NCBI RefSeq assembly: GCF_014841125.1
Contig: NZ_JACYTQ010000002.1
Location: forward strand, 806,001 to 870,000
DNA length: 64,000 nt
DNA from: Echinicola arenosa
GTDB lineage: Bacteria > Bacteroidota > Bacteroidia > Cytophagales > Cyclobacteriaceae
Reading direction: 5' to 3'
The notes below the pieces were generated by a model. It had not been told where the DNA came from. It made no database searches and saw only the letters and a program-made list of their open reading frames with translations. The stretch's first letter is position 1, and every line of letters begins with the position of its first letter. Below, piece after piece: positions 1-7,359 of this stretch. The translations under genes and the position numbers were made by a program.

Positions 1-108
1 TTCATAAACCTCTGCAGCCTTTTCACTACCAATTACCTCGCCTAGTTTAGTCTTTACTTTACCCGGCTCAGGATTTTTTTGAAAAATTATTATCGCATGT
101 TCATTCAT
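1..108 (-). CDS. DUF2064 / TIGR04282-type glycosyltransferase, N-terminal fragment
   Basis: The first 36 codons of a minus-strand gene are present; the rest lies beyond the left edge. The start ATG is at 106-108. The peptide begins with a short hydrophobic strand followed by the motif FQKNPEPGKVKTKLG, which matches the start of the DUF2064 family (nucleotide-diphospho-sugar transferase-like fold, TIGR04282). There PGxVKTRL forms the nucleotide-binding loop. The usual Arg after KT is Lys here. The function in this family is poorly defined; some members are linked to arsenosugar synthesis. The assignment rests on the N-terminal motif only. Confidence 0.6.
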   Translation of the reverse strand, partial: MNEHAIIIFQKNPEPGKVKTKLGEVIGSEKAAEVYE

Positions 109-262
109 GGTGCTTTGTTACATTTGGGTACTCAATTATAATCAGTTTTTCTGAAAGTTAGTATGCAAAACAATAGCCAAAGCATAAAAAAAGAAGATCA
201 AAATTGACCTTATTTGCTTTTTTCACTAAAAATATTCACTAAACACCATCATTAATGGTGTT

Positions 263-661
263 TTATCCATCCCCTCTTCTCTGGCCTCTTGCCCCCCTTT
301 CTCTCATTTTTTCCCTACTTTCCTTTTGAAACTCCTTCCATTTCTCAGTTTGCTCAGGTGTCAGGATCGCCTCTAACTTCTCTTCGTGCTCTTTCCTGTC
401 AGCTTCCATTTTCTCTCTCATCTCATCACGGTCTTCCTTAGCCTGTTCTCTAGCTTCCATTCGCTGCTTTACACTCTCTAGGTTTAATTCATAAACCGCC
501 TTTTTTTGATTTTCATCCAAATCCAACTCTTCAGCCATACGATTGGTCATTCTTTCGGCCATATTTTCCGGTGTAACATCTGGACGTTGTTTCCTTTGCT
601 GCGCTTCAGCGACAATAACTGTTACAGCCATTAGGGCAATTACAAACAATAGTTTTTTCAT
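263..661 (-). CDS. Small secreted charged helical protein, Spy/CpxP- or DUF4890-like
   Basis: About 132 residues with a cleavable signal peptide (MKKLLF, hydrophobic core, cut near AEAQ). The mature part is almost all charged helix rich in Glu, Lys, Arg and Met. Two LTPEQ/LDENQ-type segments (LDLDENQKKAVYEL and ILTPEQTEKWKEF) recall the LTxxQ repeats of Spy/CpxP periplasmic chaperones and the Bacteroidota DUF4890 family. The tail is Arg/Gly rich. A start two codons upstream (667) is possible; I prefer the MKK start because it begins a standard signal peptide. It probably acts in the periplasm; a chaperone or stress role is inferred from the repeats. Confidence 0.6.
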   Translation of the reverse strand: MKKLLFVIALMAVTVIVAEAQQRKQRPDVTPENMAERMTNRMAEELDLDENQKKAVYELNLESVKQRMEAREQAKEDRDEMREKMEADRKEHEEKLEAILTPEQTEKWKEFQKESREKMRERGARGQRRGDG

Positions 662-750
662 GGTCATTAATTTTTTGATTATATTCCTTTGACCAAAATC
701 TCTATTCGAGGTTTAACCCAAAGCTAAAAATAATTTCTGCCTCAATAATT

Positions 751-1200
751 ATGGCTTCAATTTACTATTTCGGATATGCCAGCAATCTGGACCAATCCAC
801 ATTGGTGGGACGGTTGGTTAATCCTCCAAAATTTACAGGAATAGGAATATTAACGGGATATGGTTTTAGGTTTAACCACCCTAATCCAGACGGTTCGGCA
901 AGGGCAAATATTGTTGAAAGTGCTAATGAAAATGTCTATGGTGCGCTCTATCAAATCAATGAAAAAGACAAAAAGCACTTTTTAACCTCAGAAAAAAACT
1001 ATGACTTCATACCGGTAAATATCATCACCAAAGAAGGTACAATCAGGGCTTTCACATTTAGATCTTCCCAAAATGTGGATAAAATATTCCCTCATAAGGA
1101 TTATATCAACACCATTATTAAAGGAGGTAAGGCAATAGGAATCCCCAACACCTACCTTAGCAGCATTTTAAACAGAAAACCAGTTCAAGTGTTGTTTTGA
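751..1200 (+). CDS. Gamma-glutamylcyclotransferase-like (AIG2/GGCT fold) protein
   Basis: A 149-residue cytoplasmic protein. The N-terminus IYYFGYASNLD matches the YFxYGSNL substrate-binding loop of the GGCT/AIG2 fold. The segment NENVYGALYQINEKD matches the V.G.lY.i strand, and the Glu in TSEKNYDF sits where the family carries its catalytic Glu. Members cyclise gamma-glutamyl amines or dipeptides to 5-oxoproline. It is single and divergent from its left neighbour. The substrate cannot be told from sequence. Confidence 0.7.
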   Translation: MASIYYFGYASNLDQSTLVGRLVNPPKFTGIGILTGYGFRFNHPNPDGSARANIVESANENVYGALYQINEKDKKHFLTSEKNYDFIPVNIITKEGTIRAFTFRSSQNVDKIFPHKDYINTIIKGGKAIGIPNTYLSSILNRKPVQVLF

Positions 1201-1247
1201 TGAAATAAAACGTCAATATAATCACATGAACCGCACAACACTTTTTT
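1187..1247 (+). terminator. Possible long-loop intrinsic terminator
   Basis: A 9-bp arm AAGTGTTGT (1187-1195) pairs with ACAACACTT (1235-1243) and runs straight into a T tract. The loop is 39 nt and the left arm overlaps the end of the coding region. It would serve the GGCT-like gene and separates it from the convergent NADH dehydrogenase gene. The long loop keeps confidence low. Confidence 0.35.
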
Positions 1248-1250
1248 CAA

Positions 1251-2588
1251 TTATTCATGTTTTTCTTCCACCAACTCATCTTGTTCTTTAGGCTTCACGT
1301 ATCTTGGTCTAATTAGTAACCTAAGAGCTGGGTCAAATGACAAATAATTCCAAGCCCAATCCAGAAATATAAAAATCCTATTCTTGACACCCACGATTGC
1401 CATCAAATGGACAAAAAGCCAAGTGATCCAGGCAGTAAAACCCTGGAATTTTATAAATGGCAAATCTACCACTGCAAGCTTTCTCCCAACAGTTGCCATC
1501 GATCCAAGATCTTTGTATTTAAACGCTTTGGGCTCCCTATTATCTGCCCAAGCTATAAAATTATTGGCCAGGTTATCGGCTTGCTGGATGGCCACTTGCG
1601 CCACTTGAGGATGACCTCTCGGATAATCTTCATCTGTTTGAACACAGAGATCTCCGACCACATAAATGCTCTCAGCACCAGACAACTGATTGTATTGATT
1701 TACTTTAAGTCTACCATTTGGAATCATTTGTTCCTCTTTCAAACCTTTGATATGGTTTGGCTTTACTCCTGCCGCCCAGAGCAAAGTTCTGGTTTCTAGG
1801 CTTTCATGATCCTTGATCTTAATCGTCAAACCATCATAATCCTCCACAGCAGCACTGACCATGATTTCCACACCTAAATTATCCAAGTAGACCACAGCTT
1901 TTTCACTAGCTTCTTGGGACATTCCTGCCAAGAGCTTTGGACCAGCCTCTGCCAAGACTACCCGCATATTTTTGAAGTTCAACTCTGGGTAATCTTTTGG
2001 GAATACATTATTCCGCAGCTCGGCAATCGCTCCTGCCAGCTCCACCCCAGTCGGCCCACCTCCTACTATAACCACATTCATCAAAGCCTTTCTAGCTGCT
2101 ACATCAGCTATGTTAATCGCTTTTTCATAATTGGAAATAATGCGGTTACGGATGTAGAGTGCCTCAGAAACCGTCTTCATAGGAGTACTGTACTCCATAA
2201 TGTTTTTCATCCCAAAATAATTGGTATCTGCTCCCATCGCCAACACCAAATGATCGTAGTCAATATACCCTTGGTTGGTAAAAAGTCGCTTTTGTTCTTG
2301 ATCAACTGCTTGAGCTTCTGCCATTCTAAAAGTAACATTCGGAGTATTGTGAAAAATCCTTCTCAATGGGAAAGAGATAGCACTTGGCTCCAAAGCCGCT
2401 GTAGCCACTTGGTAAAATAGAGGCTGAAATTGATGATAATTATTCTTATCCAACAAAATCACCTGATACTCTGACTTGATCATCTTACGGGCCAACTTAA
2501 GTCCAGCAAAGCCGCCTCCTAAAATGACCATTTTTGGTCTGTTTGATACAGGAAGATTCGGAATGGGTTGGTATGTGGCAAAGTCCAT
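1251..2588 (-). CDS. ndh: Type II NADH:quinone oxidoreductase (NDH-2)
   Basis: A 445-residue flavoprotein that transfers electrons from NADH to quinone without pumping protons. An FAD-binding GGGFAG lies at residues 24-29 after a strand, a second dinucleotide fold GGGPTGVELAG at about 176-186, and the VVGDLC flavin motif near residue 310. The last 70 residues contain hydrophobic and amphipathic helices (FTAWITWLFVHLMAIVG, DWAWNYLSF) used for membrane attachment. Length and domain order are normal. It is divergently placed from yebC with a 156-bp intergenic region carrying a -7 element. Confidence 0.9.
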   Translation of the reverse strand: MDFATYQPIPNLPVSNRPKMVILGGGFAGLKLARKMIKSEYQVILLDKNNYHQFQPLFYQVATAALEPSAISFPLRRIFHNTPNVTFRMAEAQAVDQEQKRLFTNQGYIDYDHLVLAMGADTNYFGMKNIMEYSTPMKTVSEALYIRNRIISNYEKAINIADVAARKALMNVVIVGGGPTGVELAGAIAELRNNVFPKDYPELNFKNMRVVLAEAGPKLLAGMSQEASEKAVVYLDNLGVEIMVSAAVEDYDGLTIKIKDHESLETRTLLWAAGVKPNHIKGLKEEQMIPNGRLKVNQYNQLSGAESIYVVGDLCVQTDEDYPRGHPQVAQVAIQQADNLANNFIAWADNREPKAFKYKDLGSMATVGRKLAVVDLPFIKFQGFTAWITWLFVHLMAIVGVKNRIFIFLDWAWNYLSFDPALRLLIRPRYVKPKEQDELVEEKHE

Positions 2589-2643
2589 AATTAGTATGGT
2601 TTTAGTTAAAATAGTTAGGGAAAGTTATTTTTGAGTGGCTTTA

Positions 2644-2651
2644 CAAATATA
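2644..2651 (-). promoter_or_regulatory. -7 promoter element for ndh
   Basis: On the minus strand this reads TATATTTG, an exact match to the Bacteroidota -7 consensus TAnnTTTG, 56 bp before the ndh start. It is flanked by GGCTTT/AAAGCC inverted arms. No well-spaced -33 TTG is obvious. Confidence 0.45.
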
Positions 2652-2744
2652 AAAAGCCTAGCAATCAAAAGCACTTGTTTGCCAAGGAATGATGAGCCAA
2701 TTCAAAAGATTTATTATTTTTACGATCCTGAAATGTAAAAGAAT

Positions 2745-3452
2745 ATGGGAAGAGCATTCGAATTTAGAAAAGAGAGAAAATTCAAGCGTTGGAGCAAAAT
2801 GTCCAAAGTCTTTACCCGTCTGGGAAAAGAAATCGTCATAGCTGTAAAAGCGGGTGGTCCAGATCCGGAAAACAACCCTAAGCTTAGGACGGTAATGCAA
2901 AACGCAAAAGGTGCCGCTATGCCCAAAGACCGTATCGAAGCGGCCATTAAAAGAGCAAGCAATAAAGATCAAAGCAACTACGAAGAAGTAGTATACGAAG
3001 GCTATGCACCTCACGGAGTAGCCATACTTTTGGAAGCTTCTACGGATAATATCAATAGGACTGTAGCAAACGTACGTCACTATTTTACCAAAGGCGGTGG
3101 ATCTTTGGGGACCTCAGGATCCGTGAGTTTTATGTTTGATCATAAGGCTGTTTTCAGGTTTCCTCAAGATGATCACGACATGGAAGAACTAGAACTCGAT
3201 CTAATTGACTATGGTTTGGATGATATTGATGAAAACGAAGGGGAAATCTTTATCTATACGGCATTTGAAGACTTTGGTAATATGCAAAAAGCGCTGGAAG
3301 AAAGAAACATTGAGGTGACAAGTGCCGAGTTCCAACGTTTTCCGACCACAACAGTTGACCTTACTGAAGAACAGGAAGAGGAAGTCAATAAAATGATTGA
3401 AAGAATGGAAGAGGATGATGATGTAAACCACGTCTTTCATAATATTTCATAA
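2745..3452 (+). CDS. yebC: YebC/PmpR family protein
   Basis: A 235-residue protein of normal length for the TACO1/YebC family. The N-terminal domain carries WSKMSKVFTRLGKEI, AGGPDPENNPKLR and GAAMPKDRIEAAIKRA, all diagnostic. The acidic middle and C-terminal domains carry YEGYAPHGVAILLEASTDNINRT and GGSLGTSGSVSFMFD. Family members are described as transcription regulators and, more recently, as factors that help ribosomes through difficult sequences. The gene has its own terminator. Confidence 0.93.
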   Translation: MGRAFEFRKERKFKRWSKMSKVFTRLGKEIVIAVKAGGPDPENNPKLRTVMQNAKGAAMPKDRIEAAIKRASNKDQSNYEEVVYEGYAPHGVAILLEASTDNINRTVANVRHYFTKGGGSLGTSGSVSFMFDHKAVFRFPQDDHDMEELELDLIDYGLDDIDENEGEIFIYTAFEDFGNMQKALEERNIEVTSAEFQRFPTTTVDLTEEQEEEVNKMIERMEEDDDVNHVFHNIS

Positions 3453-3468
3453 GGAAGCTTATTCCTAT

Positions 3469-3498
3469 AGCCTTTGGACTAGACCAAAGGCTTTTTTT
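3469..3498 (+). terminator. Intrinsic terminator after yebC
   Basis: A perfect 9-bp stem, AGCCTTTGG (3469-3477) with CCAAAGGCT (3484-3492), and a 6-nt loop, followed by a T run. It sits 17 bp after the stop codon. Confidence 0.85.
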
Positions 3499-3517
3499 AT
3501 TTTTAAACACCAAGTAA

Positions 3518-4090
3518 ATGGCATTTCCTAAAAGAAAAAATATCCAACAGCGTGAAAGACAGCTATTGGTTGTGGTGGGTAGTCAAAACCCCGTAAAAAT
3601 CAATTGTACTGACAGTAGTTTTCACAAAGTATTTGAAGAGCACCATTTTGTGGTCCAAGGACTCAATGTAAACTCAGAAGTCAGTGAGCAGCCTTTTGGT
3701 GATGCAGAAACTTACAGAGGAGCTTACAATAGGGCAAAAAATGCTAAAAACACCTTTCCAGAGGCCGATTACTGGGTGGGTATAGAAGGAGGAGTTGATG
3801 AAATGGGTGAAGACCTGATCGCTTATGCGTGGGTTGTCATCATAGACCAACAAGGGAATACAGGAAAATCCAAAACTTCCACTTTCTTTTTGCCCAAAGC
3901 CATTAGCAATTTGATCAAAGGAGGCATGGAACTTGGTGATGCAGATGACCAGGTTTTCAATCGTGAAAACTCCAAACAAGGAAATGGAGCCGTAGGTATC
4001 TTGACCAAGAGCCTGGTCAACAGGCAGGAATATTACGAACAAGCTGTTATACTTGCCTTGATTCCCTTCGTGAATGAAAGCATCTATTAA
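3518..4090 (+). CDS. yjjX: Inosine/xanthosine triphosphatase, YjjX family
   Basis: A 190-residue enzyme that hydrolyses non-canonical purine nucleotides (ITP, XTP) to clean the nucleotide pool. Typical motifs are VVVGSQNPVKI near the N-terminus, VSEQPFGDAETYRGA with the substrate-contact region, and YWVGIEGGVDE with the acidic metal-binding site. GNGAVGILTKSLVNR near the C-terminus is also conserved. It begins 66 bp after yebC, beyond a terminator, so it is probably transcribed separately. Confidence 0.87.
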   Translation: MAFPKRKNIQQRERQLLVVVGSQNPVKINCTDSSFHKVFEEHHFVVQGLNVNSEVSEQPFGDAETYRGAYNRAKNAKNTFPEADYWVGIEGGVDEMGEDLIAYAWVVIIDQQGNTGKSKTSTFFLPKAISNLIKGGMELGDADDQVFNRENSKQGNGAVGILTKSLVNRQEYYEQAVILALIPFVNESIY

Positions 4091-4118
4091 TTCATTCTAT
4101 CATCGATAGAATTTATCA

Positions 4119-4151
4119 ATTGGATTTAGAAATTAATTGACACTACTTTTG
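4119..4151 (+). promoter_or_regulatory. Bacteroidota-type promoter of the thioredoxin pair
   Basis: A -33-like TTGG (4120-4123) and an exact -7 TACTTTTG (4144-4151) are separated by 20 bp, the normal spacing for the primary sigma factor of this phylum. The -7 ends 34 bp before the thioredoxin start. Confidence 0.7.
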
Positions 4152-4185
4152 TTTCAATAATCAGAATTCATTAAAACAAAAAGAT

Positions 4186-4500
4186 ATGTTACAAGAATTA
4201 GATCAGGACAATTTGCAGGAAATCATCACCCAGCATGACAAGGTAATTGTACAATATGGTGCTACTTGGTGCGGGAATTGTCGCATTATGAAGCCTAAAA
4301 TGAAACGTCTATCTGGCAATTATGAAGATGTTAAATTTTTGTATGTAGATGCAGAAAAGCTTCCAGAATCCCGCAAGCTGGCACAAGTAAACAATTTACC
4401 TACATTTGCTTCATTTAAAAATGGCCAACTGGTCAACCAAACTCAAACCAACAAAGAAGACAACTTAAAAGCATTGATCGATGAGATTGCCAATAATTAA
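4186..4500 (+). CDS. Thioredoxin family protein
   Basis: A 104-residue, single-domain cytoplasmic thioredoxin. The active site is WCGNC (Cys29, Cys32), differing from the usual WCGPC by Asn for Pro, which generally makes the disulfide easier to reduce. The cis-proline segment NNLPTFASF is present. No signal peptide is seen. Its stop lies 20 bp inside the next gene, so the two are translationally coupled. Confidence 0.88.
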   Translation: MLQELDQDNLQEIITQHDKVIVQYGATWCGNCRIMKPKMKRLSGNYEDVKFLYVDAEKLPESRKLAQVNNLPTFASFKNGQLVNQTQTNKEDNLKALIDEIANN

Positions 4501-4738
4501 GCACGTACTTACTTTTATAGAAGAAAATGATGAAGATTGGGTAAATGAAACCATTGAGCTTCTTGAAAACATGACAGAAATCGCTTCATTAAAAGATGAA
4601 GAACTTGAAGTAATGGGTGAGCTGCTTTCCAATCTTTATGGAACATTAGAAGTAAACACCATGATCAAAGAAGGCATGGATAAAAAAGAAGCCATGAACA
4701 CCTTTATGAAAAGGGTCATGGGCTCAATAGACAAATAA
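4481..4738 (+). CDS. Small conserved acidic protein (DUF6952-like)
   Basis: An 85-residue, highly acidic, mostly helical protein without signal peptide or membrane segment. The start ATG lies inside the end of the thioredoxin gene (20-bp overlap), and the reading frame MRLPIIKHVLTFIEENDEDW is intact. From memory it resembles the Bacteroidota DUF6952 family, commonly found beside thioredoxin or peroxiredoxin genes. The function is unknown. The tight overlap suggests it works with, or is dosed with, the thioredoxin. Confidence 0.75.
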   Translation: MRLPIIKHVLTFIEENDEDWVNETIELLENMTEIASLKDEELEVMGELLSNLYGTLEVNTMIKEGMDKKEAMNTFMKRVMGSIDK

Positions 4739-4768
4739 AAAAATCCGGGTTGAAGCCCGGATTTTTTT
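4738..4768. terminator. Bidirectional intrinsic terminator
   Basis: A stem of AAAAAATCCGGG with CCCGGATTTTTT and a 6-nt loop lies between the convergent thioredoxin pair and nitroreductase gene. A and T tracts flank it on both strands, so it can stop transcription in either direction. Confidence 0.88.
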
Positions 4769-5369
4769 ATTTCACCCATTTCACTTTATCTGCAATAGGC
4801 TTTCTCCTGCCTGCCGGCCAAATATCCAAGTTAGGCTTGGCCACAAAGAAAAATCCCATCAGCTTATCCTCCTCTTCCAAACCAAAATATTCCTTTGCTT
4901 CAGGATAAAAAGTTACTCCTCCTGTTCCCCAATATGCCGCCAAACCATGTGCACTTGCAGTCAGGTACATATTTTGAACTGCCATGGAAACTGATGCAAC
5001 TTCTTCCACTTCTGGCAGACCTGAACTGAGGTCCCTTTTCATCGCTATTGCGATCACATGAGAACATTTCAATGGGTTTTGCTGCAATTTTTCATACACA
5101 GGAGCTTTAAAATTGCCGTTTCTCTCAGCCCTTTTTTTATACAACTCTGACTGAAACCTAGCCAATTCTTTAAGTCCCTCACCGGAAAAAACAGTAAATC
5201 TCCATGGTTCTGTCAGTTTGTGTGTCGGTGCCCAATTGGCATTCTCCAGCATTTCCTCTATGATGGAGTCCTCTATTGGGTCATTTTCTTTAAACTGTGC
5301 CACAAACATGGATCTTCGGTTTCGGATAATTTTATTTACTTCTTCAATATTAAAAACAGGCTTTTCCAT
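4767..5369 (-). CDS. Nitroreductase family protein
   Basis: A 200-residue FMN-dependent oxidoreductase. The RNRRSMFVAQF segment near residue 16 binds FMN phosphate. ANWAPTHKLTEPWRF matches the family N-terminal signature, and GLAAYWGTGG plus the C-terminal GRRKP complete the fold. The length fits YdjA-like minimal nitroreductases. It uses NAD(P)H; the natural substrate is unknown. A -7 element lies 44 bp upstream. Confidence 0.87.
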   Translation of the reverse strand: MEKPVFNIEEVNKIIRNRRSMFVAQFKENDPIEDSIIEEMLENANWAPTHKLTEPWRFTVFSGEGLKELARFQSELYKKRAERNGNFKAPVYEKLQQNPLKCSHVIAIAMKRDLSSGLPEVEEVASVSMAVQNMYLTASAHGLAAYWGTGGVTFYPEAKEYFGLEEEDKLMGFFFVAKPNLDIWPAGRRKPIADKVKWVK

Positions 5370-5412
5370 AAAAGAAATTCAAAGTTTTGTTTAGTTACAA
5401 GTTATCTCTCCG

Positions 5413-5420
5413 CAAAGGTA
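5413..5420 (-). promoter_or_regulatory. -7 promoter element for the nitroreductase gene
   Basis: The minus strand reads TACCTTTG, an exact TAnnTTTG match, 44 bp before the start codon. A good -33 TTG was not found. Confidence 0.45.
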
Positions 5421-5612
5421 GATAAAGACACTTCATTCCTTTTCCATCCATTTGCTTTTTTTCCAACTTAGTTTGACCTCCGAAGGTTCAATATCACAAA
5501 GCTTATAAGGTTAATTCCGTTAGATTAAACAAAATTATTTAGTGATTAACATGGTGAAAAGTTAAATTAGTAGCATGTTTCATAATATTTTCAACCCATA
5601 ACCAAATCAAAG

Positions 5613-6047
5613 ATGGCAGCAGTCAATCCTTACCTCACTTTCTTGGGTAATTGTGAAGAAGCCTTCAACTTTTACAAATCAGTTTTTGGTGGAGAATTTA
5701 GCTTTATGGGCAAATTCTCAGATATGCCTCCACAAGAAGGGGTCACGCTTTCGGAAGAAGATAAAAACAAAGTAATGCATGTTAGCTTACCCATAGGACA
5801 GACCATTCTGATGGGCAGTGACACAGGAGGAGAATGGGCTCCGAAAACAATAATCGGTAATAACATAACAATTTCCATCACGGCAGACAGTAAAGAAGAT
5901 GCTGATCGTTATTTTAGCCAATTGTCAAAAGGAGGAAAAGTGAACATGCCTATGGCGGATACGTTTTGGGGAGATTATTTTGGTATGTTTACTGACAAGT
6001 TTGACATTAATTGGATGGTTAGTTTTAACGAAAACAACCAGACTTAA
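5613..6047 (+). CDS. VOC superfamily protein (PhnB/glyoxalase-like)
   Basis: A 144-residue protein with the PhnB-like opening VNPYLTFLGNCEEAFNFYKSVFGGE and the paired beta-alpha-beta-beta-beta modules of the vicinal oxygen chelate fold. MHVSLPIGQTILMGSD and the C-terminal WGDYFGMFTDKFDINWMV are typical of this subgroup. Many such proteins have no known substrate, and the metal ligands are not all conserved. It is a single gene with its own terminator. Confidence 0.82.
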   Translation: MAAVNPYLTFLGNCEEAFNFYKSVFGGEFSFMGKFSDMPPQEGVTLSEEDKNKVMHVSLPIGQTILMGSDTGGEWAPKTIIGNNITISITADSKEDADRYFSQLSKGGKVNMPMADTFWGDYFGMFTDKFDINWMVSFNENNQT

Positions 6048-6063
6048 TCATATAATTCATGTT

Positions 6064-6098
6064 AGGTGAGAGTAGCAGGCTCTCACCTATGTTTTTTA
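6064..6098 (+). terminator. Intrinsic terminator after the VOC gene
   Basis: A perfect 9-bp stem, AGGTGAGAG (6064-6072) with CTCTCACCT (6080-6088), and a 7-nt loop, followed within three bases by a T run. Confidence 0.8.
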
Positions 6099-6114
6099 TT
6101 TATTTTTCTTTATC

Positions 6115-7344
6115 ATGATGAACCACACACTGTTATTAAAACTATTGTTAATCTTTGGCTTTATTGTTTCTTGCCAATCAAAATCTACCGATGACCAAAA
6201 AAATACAGATTCGCTACAAGAAGTAGAAGAGGGAGAAACCTATCGATATTTAGCTGATGATCAAGAACATTATTACTCTGTAATTTTTTTAAAAAACGAC
6301 ACTTCCCAACACTTAGTTCTGCTGGATGAGACAAACGGCCAACAATATGAACTTCAATCCGCCCAAGCTGCCAGCGGATCCAAATACCAAAATCAGGAAG
6401 GCTATTTCTTTTGGATAAAAGGCGAGGAATTCATGTGGGGAAAGGATGATAGCATTTCTCAAAAAGGACACCTGATAGTAGATGAAAAAAGATCCACAAA
6501 TGAAGCCTCTTTGTTTGACCTATCCCTCCAAGGCAACTATGTGGACGATAGCTATGCCAAGCGTGAGGAAGGCTTTGATTGGGTGGCCATTAGCATCGGG
6601 AAAATAAACGCTCATACCATGCGCGTGTCTATCAGATCCAGAGCTGATAAGAAAAAACCGACCTGTACTCTTGATGTAAATGCAACCGTCATCAGTGAAA
6701 ACCAATTAAAAGCCTTTGAGGATGATAAGGCCATTCTCTTTAATTTTGAAAATAACCAGCTAACCATCAAAACAGAAAACGAAGCTGATGATGGAATACT
6801 CTACTTTTTTTGTTCTGGAGGAGCAAGTATTGGAGGCACTTATTCCAAAATAGAAGGTGAGCTAGACCATAAACAAATTGACCCAACACAATATGCGAAA
6901 ACGCTCTATATGGGCGATCAAATATTTTTCCTTAGTGTTAAGGAAAATCAACTAACAATAGAATCCCCTACCCTAGAGATTGATAAAGGCCCCTACAAAC
7001 AGGCTCTGAAAGGAGAAGTGATCAATGCGGAACTTGGAGATTTGGACATTGATAACCAAGCCGAAATCTTTATTTACACCAAAGATGATAAAGGCTTTGG
7101 ACATCTGGTGGGATATTCAGTGAACACTGGAAAATCATTGAGTATGATCAATATGCCAGACATCCAAACTAACCCTGAAGCGAGTGACAGTTATGAAGGT
7201 CAGGATGAATTTGCCGTGGTAGAAAGTACTTTAGTACGCCGTTACCCTATAGCTGGAACAGACCAGATGAGGCAAATACAGTATAAATTGAAAGATGGTG
7301 AGGCAGCCAAACAATTGATTATCGATAAGATCATTGAATATTAA
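6115..7344 (+). CDS. Lipoprotein with an N-terminal MliC-like domain
   Basis: A 409-residue lipoprotein with lipobox FIVSC (Cys20). Residues about 42-110 look like an MliC domain (inhibitor of C-type lysozyme): YRYLADDQEHYYSVIF, the hallmark ASGSKY near residue 86 and FFWIKGEEF near 98. The C-terminal 290 residues are beta-rich and unfamiliar; ELGDLDIDNQAEIFIYT resembles an FG-GAP-like calcium turn. MliC proteins sit in the envelope and block host or predator lysozyme. It precedes a sulfatase by 15 bp, so the two probably share a transcript. The role of the C-terminus is unknown. Confidence 0.65.
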   Translation: MMNHTLLLKLLLIFGFIVSCQSKSTDDQKNTDSLQEVEEGETYRYLADDQEHYYSVIFLKNDTSQHLVLLDETNGQQYELQSAQAASGSKYQNQEGYFFWIKGEEFMWGKDDSISQKGHLIVDEKRSTNEASLFDLSLQGNYVDDSYAKREEGFDWVAISIGKINAHTMRVSIRSRADKKKPTCTLDVNATVISENQLKAFEDDKAILFNFENNQLTIKTENEADDGILYFFCSGGASIGGTYSKIEGELDHKQIDPTQYAKTLYMGDQIFFLSVKENQLTIESPTLEIDKGPYKQALKGEVINAELGDLDIDNQAEIFIYTKDDKGFGHLVGYSVNTGKSLSMINMPDIQTNPEASDSYEGQDEFAVVESTLVRRYPIAGTDQMRQIQYKLKDGEAAKQLIIDKIIEY

Positions 7345-7359
7345 AGTCTTAATACAAAC

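Noticed and set aside
1914-2420. Long plus-strand open frame inside the NADH dehydrogenase gene
   Set aside because: It is antisense to a clear, full-length gene and its translation has no protein-like pattern.
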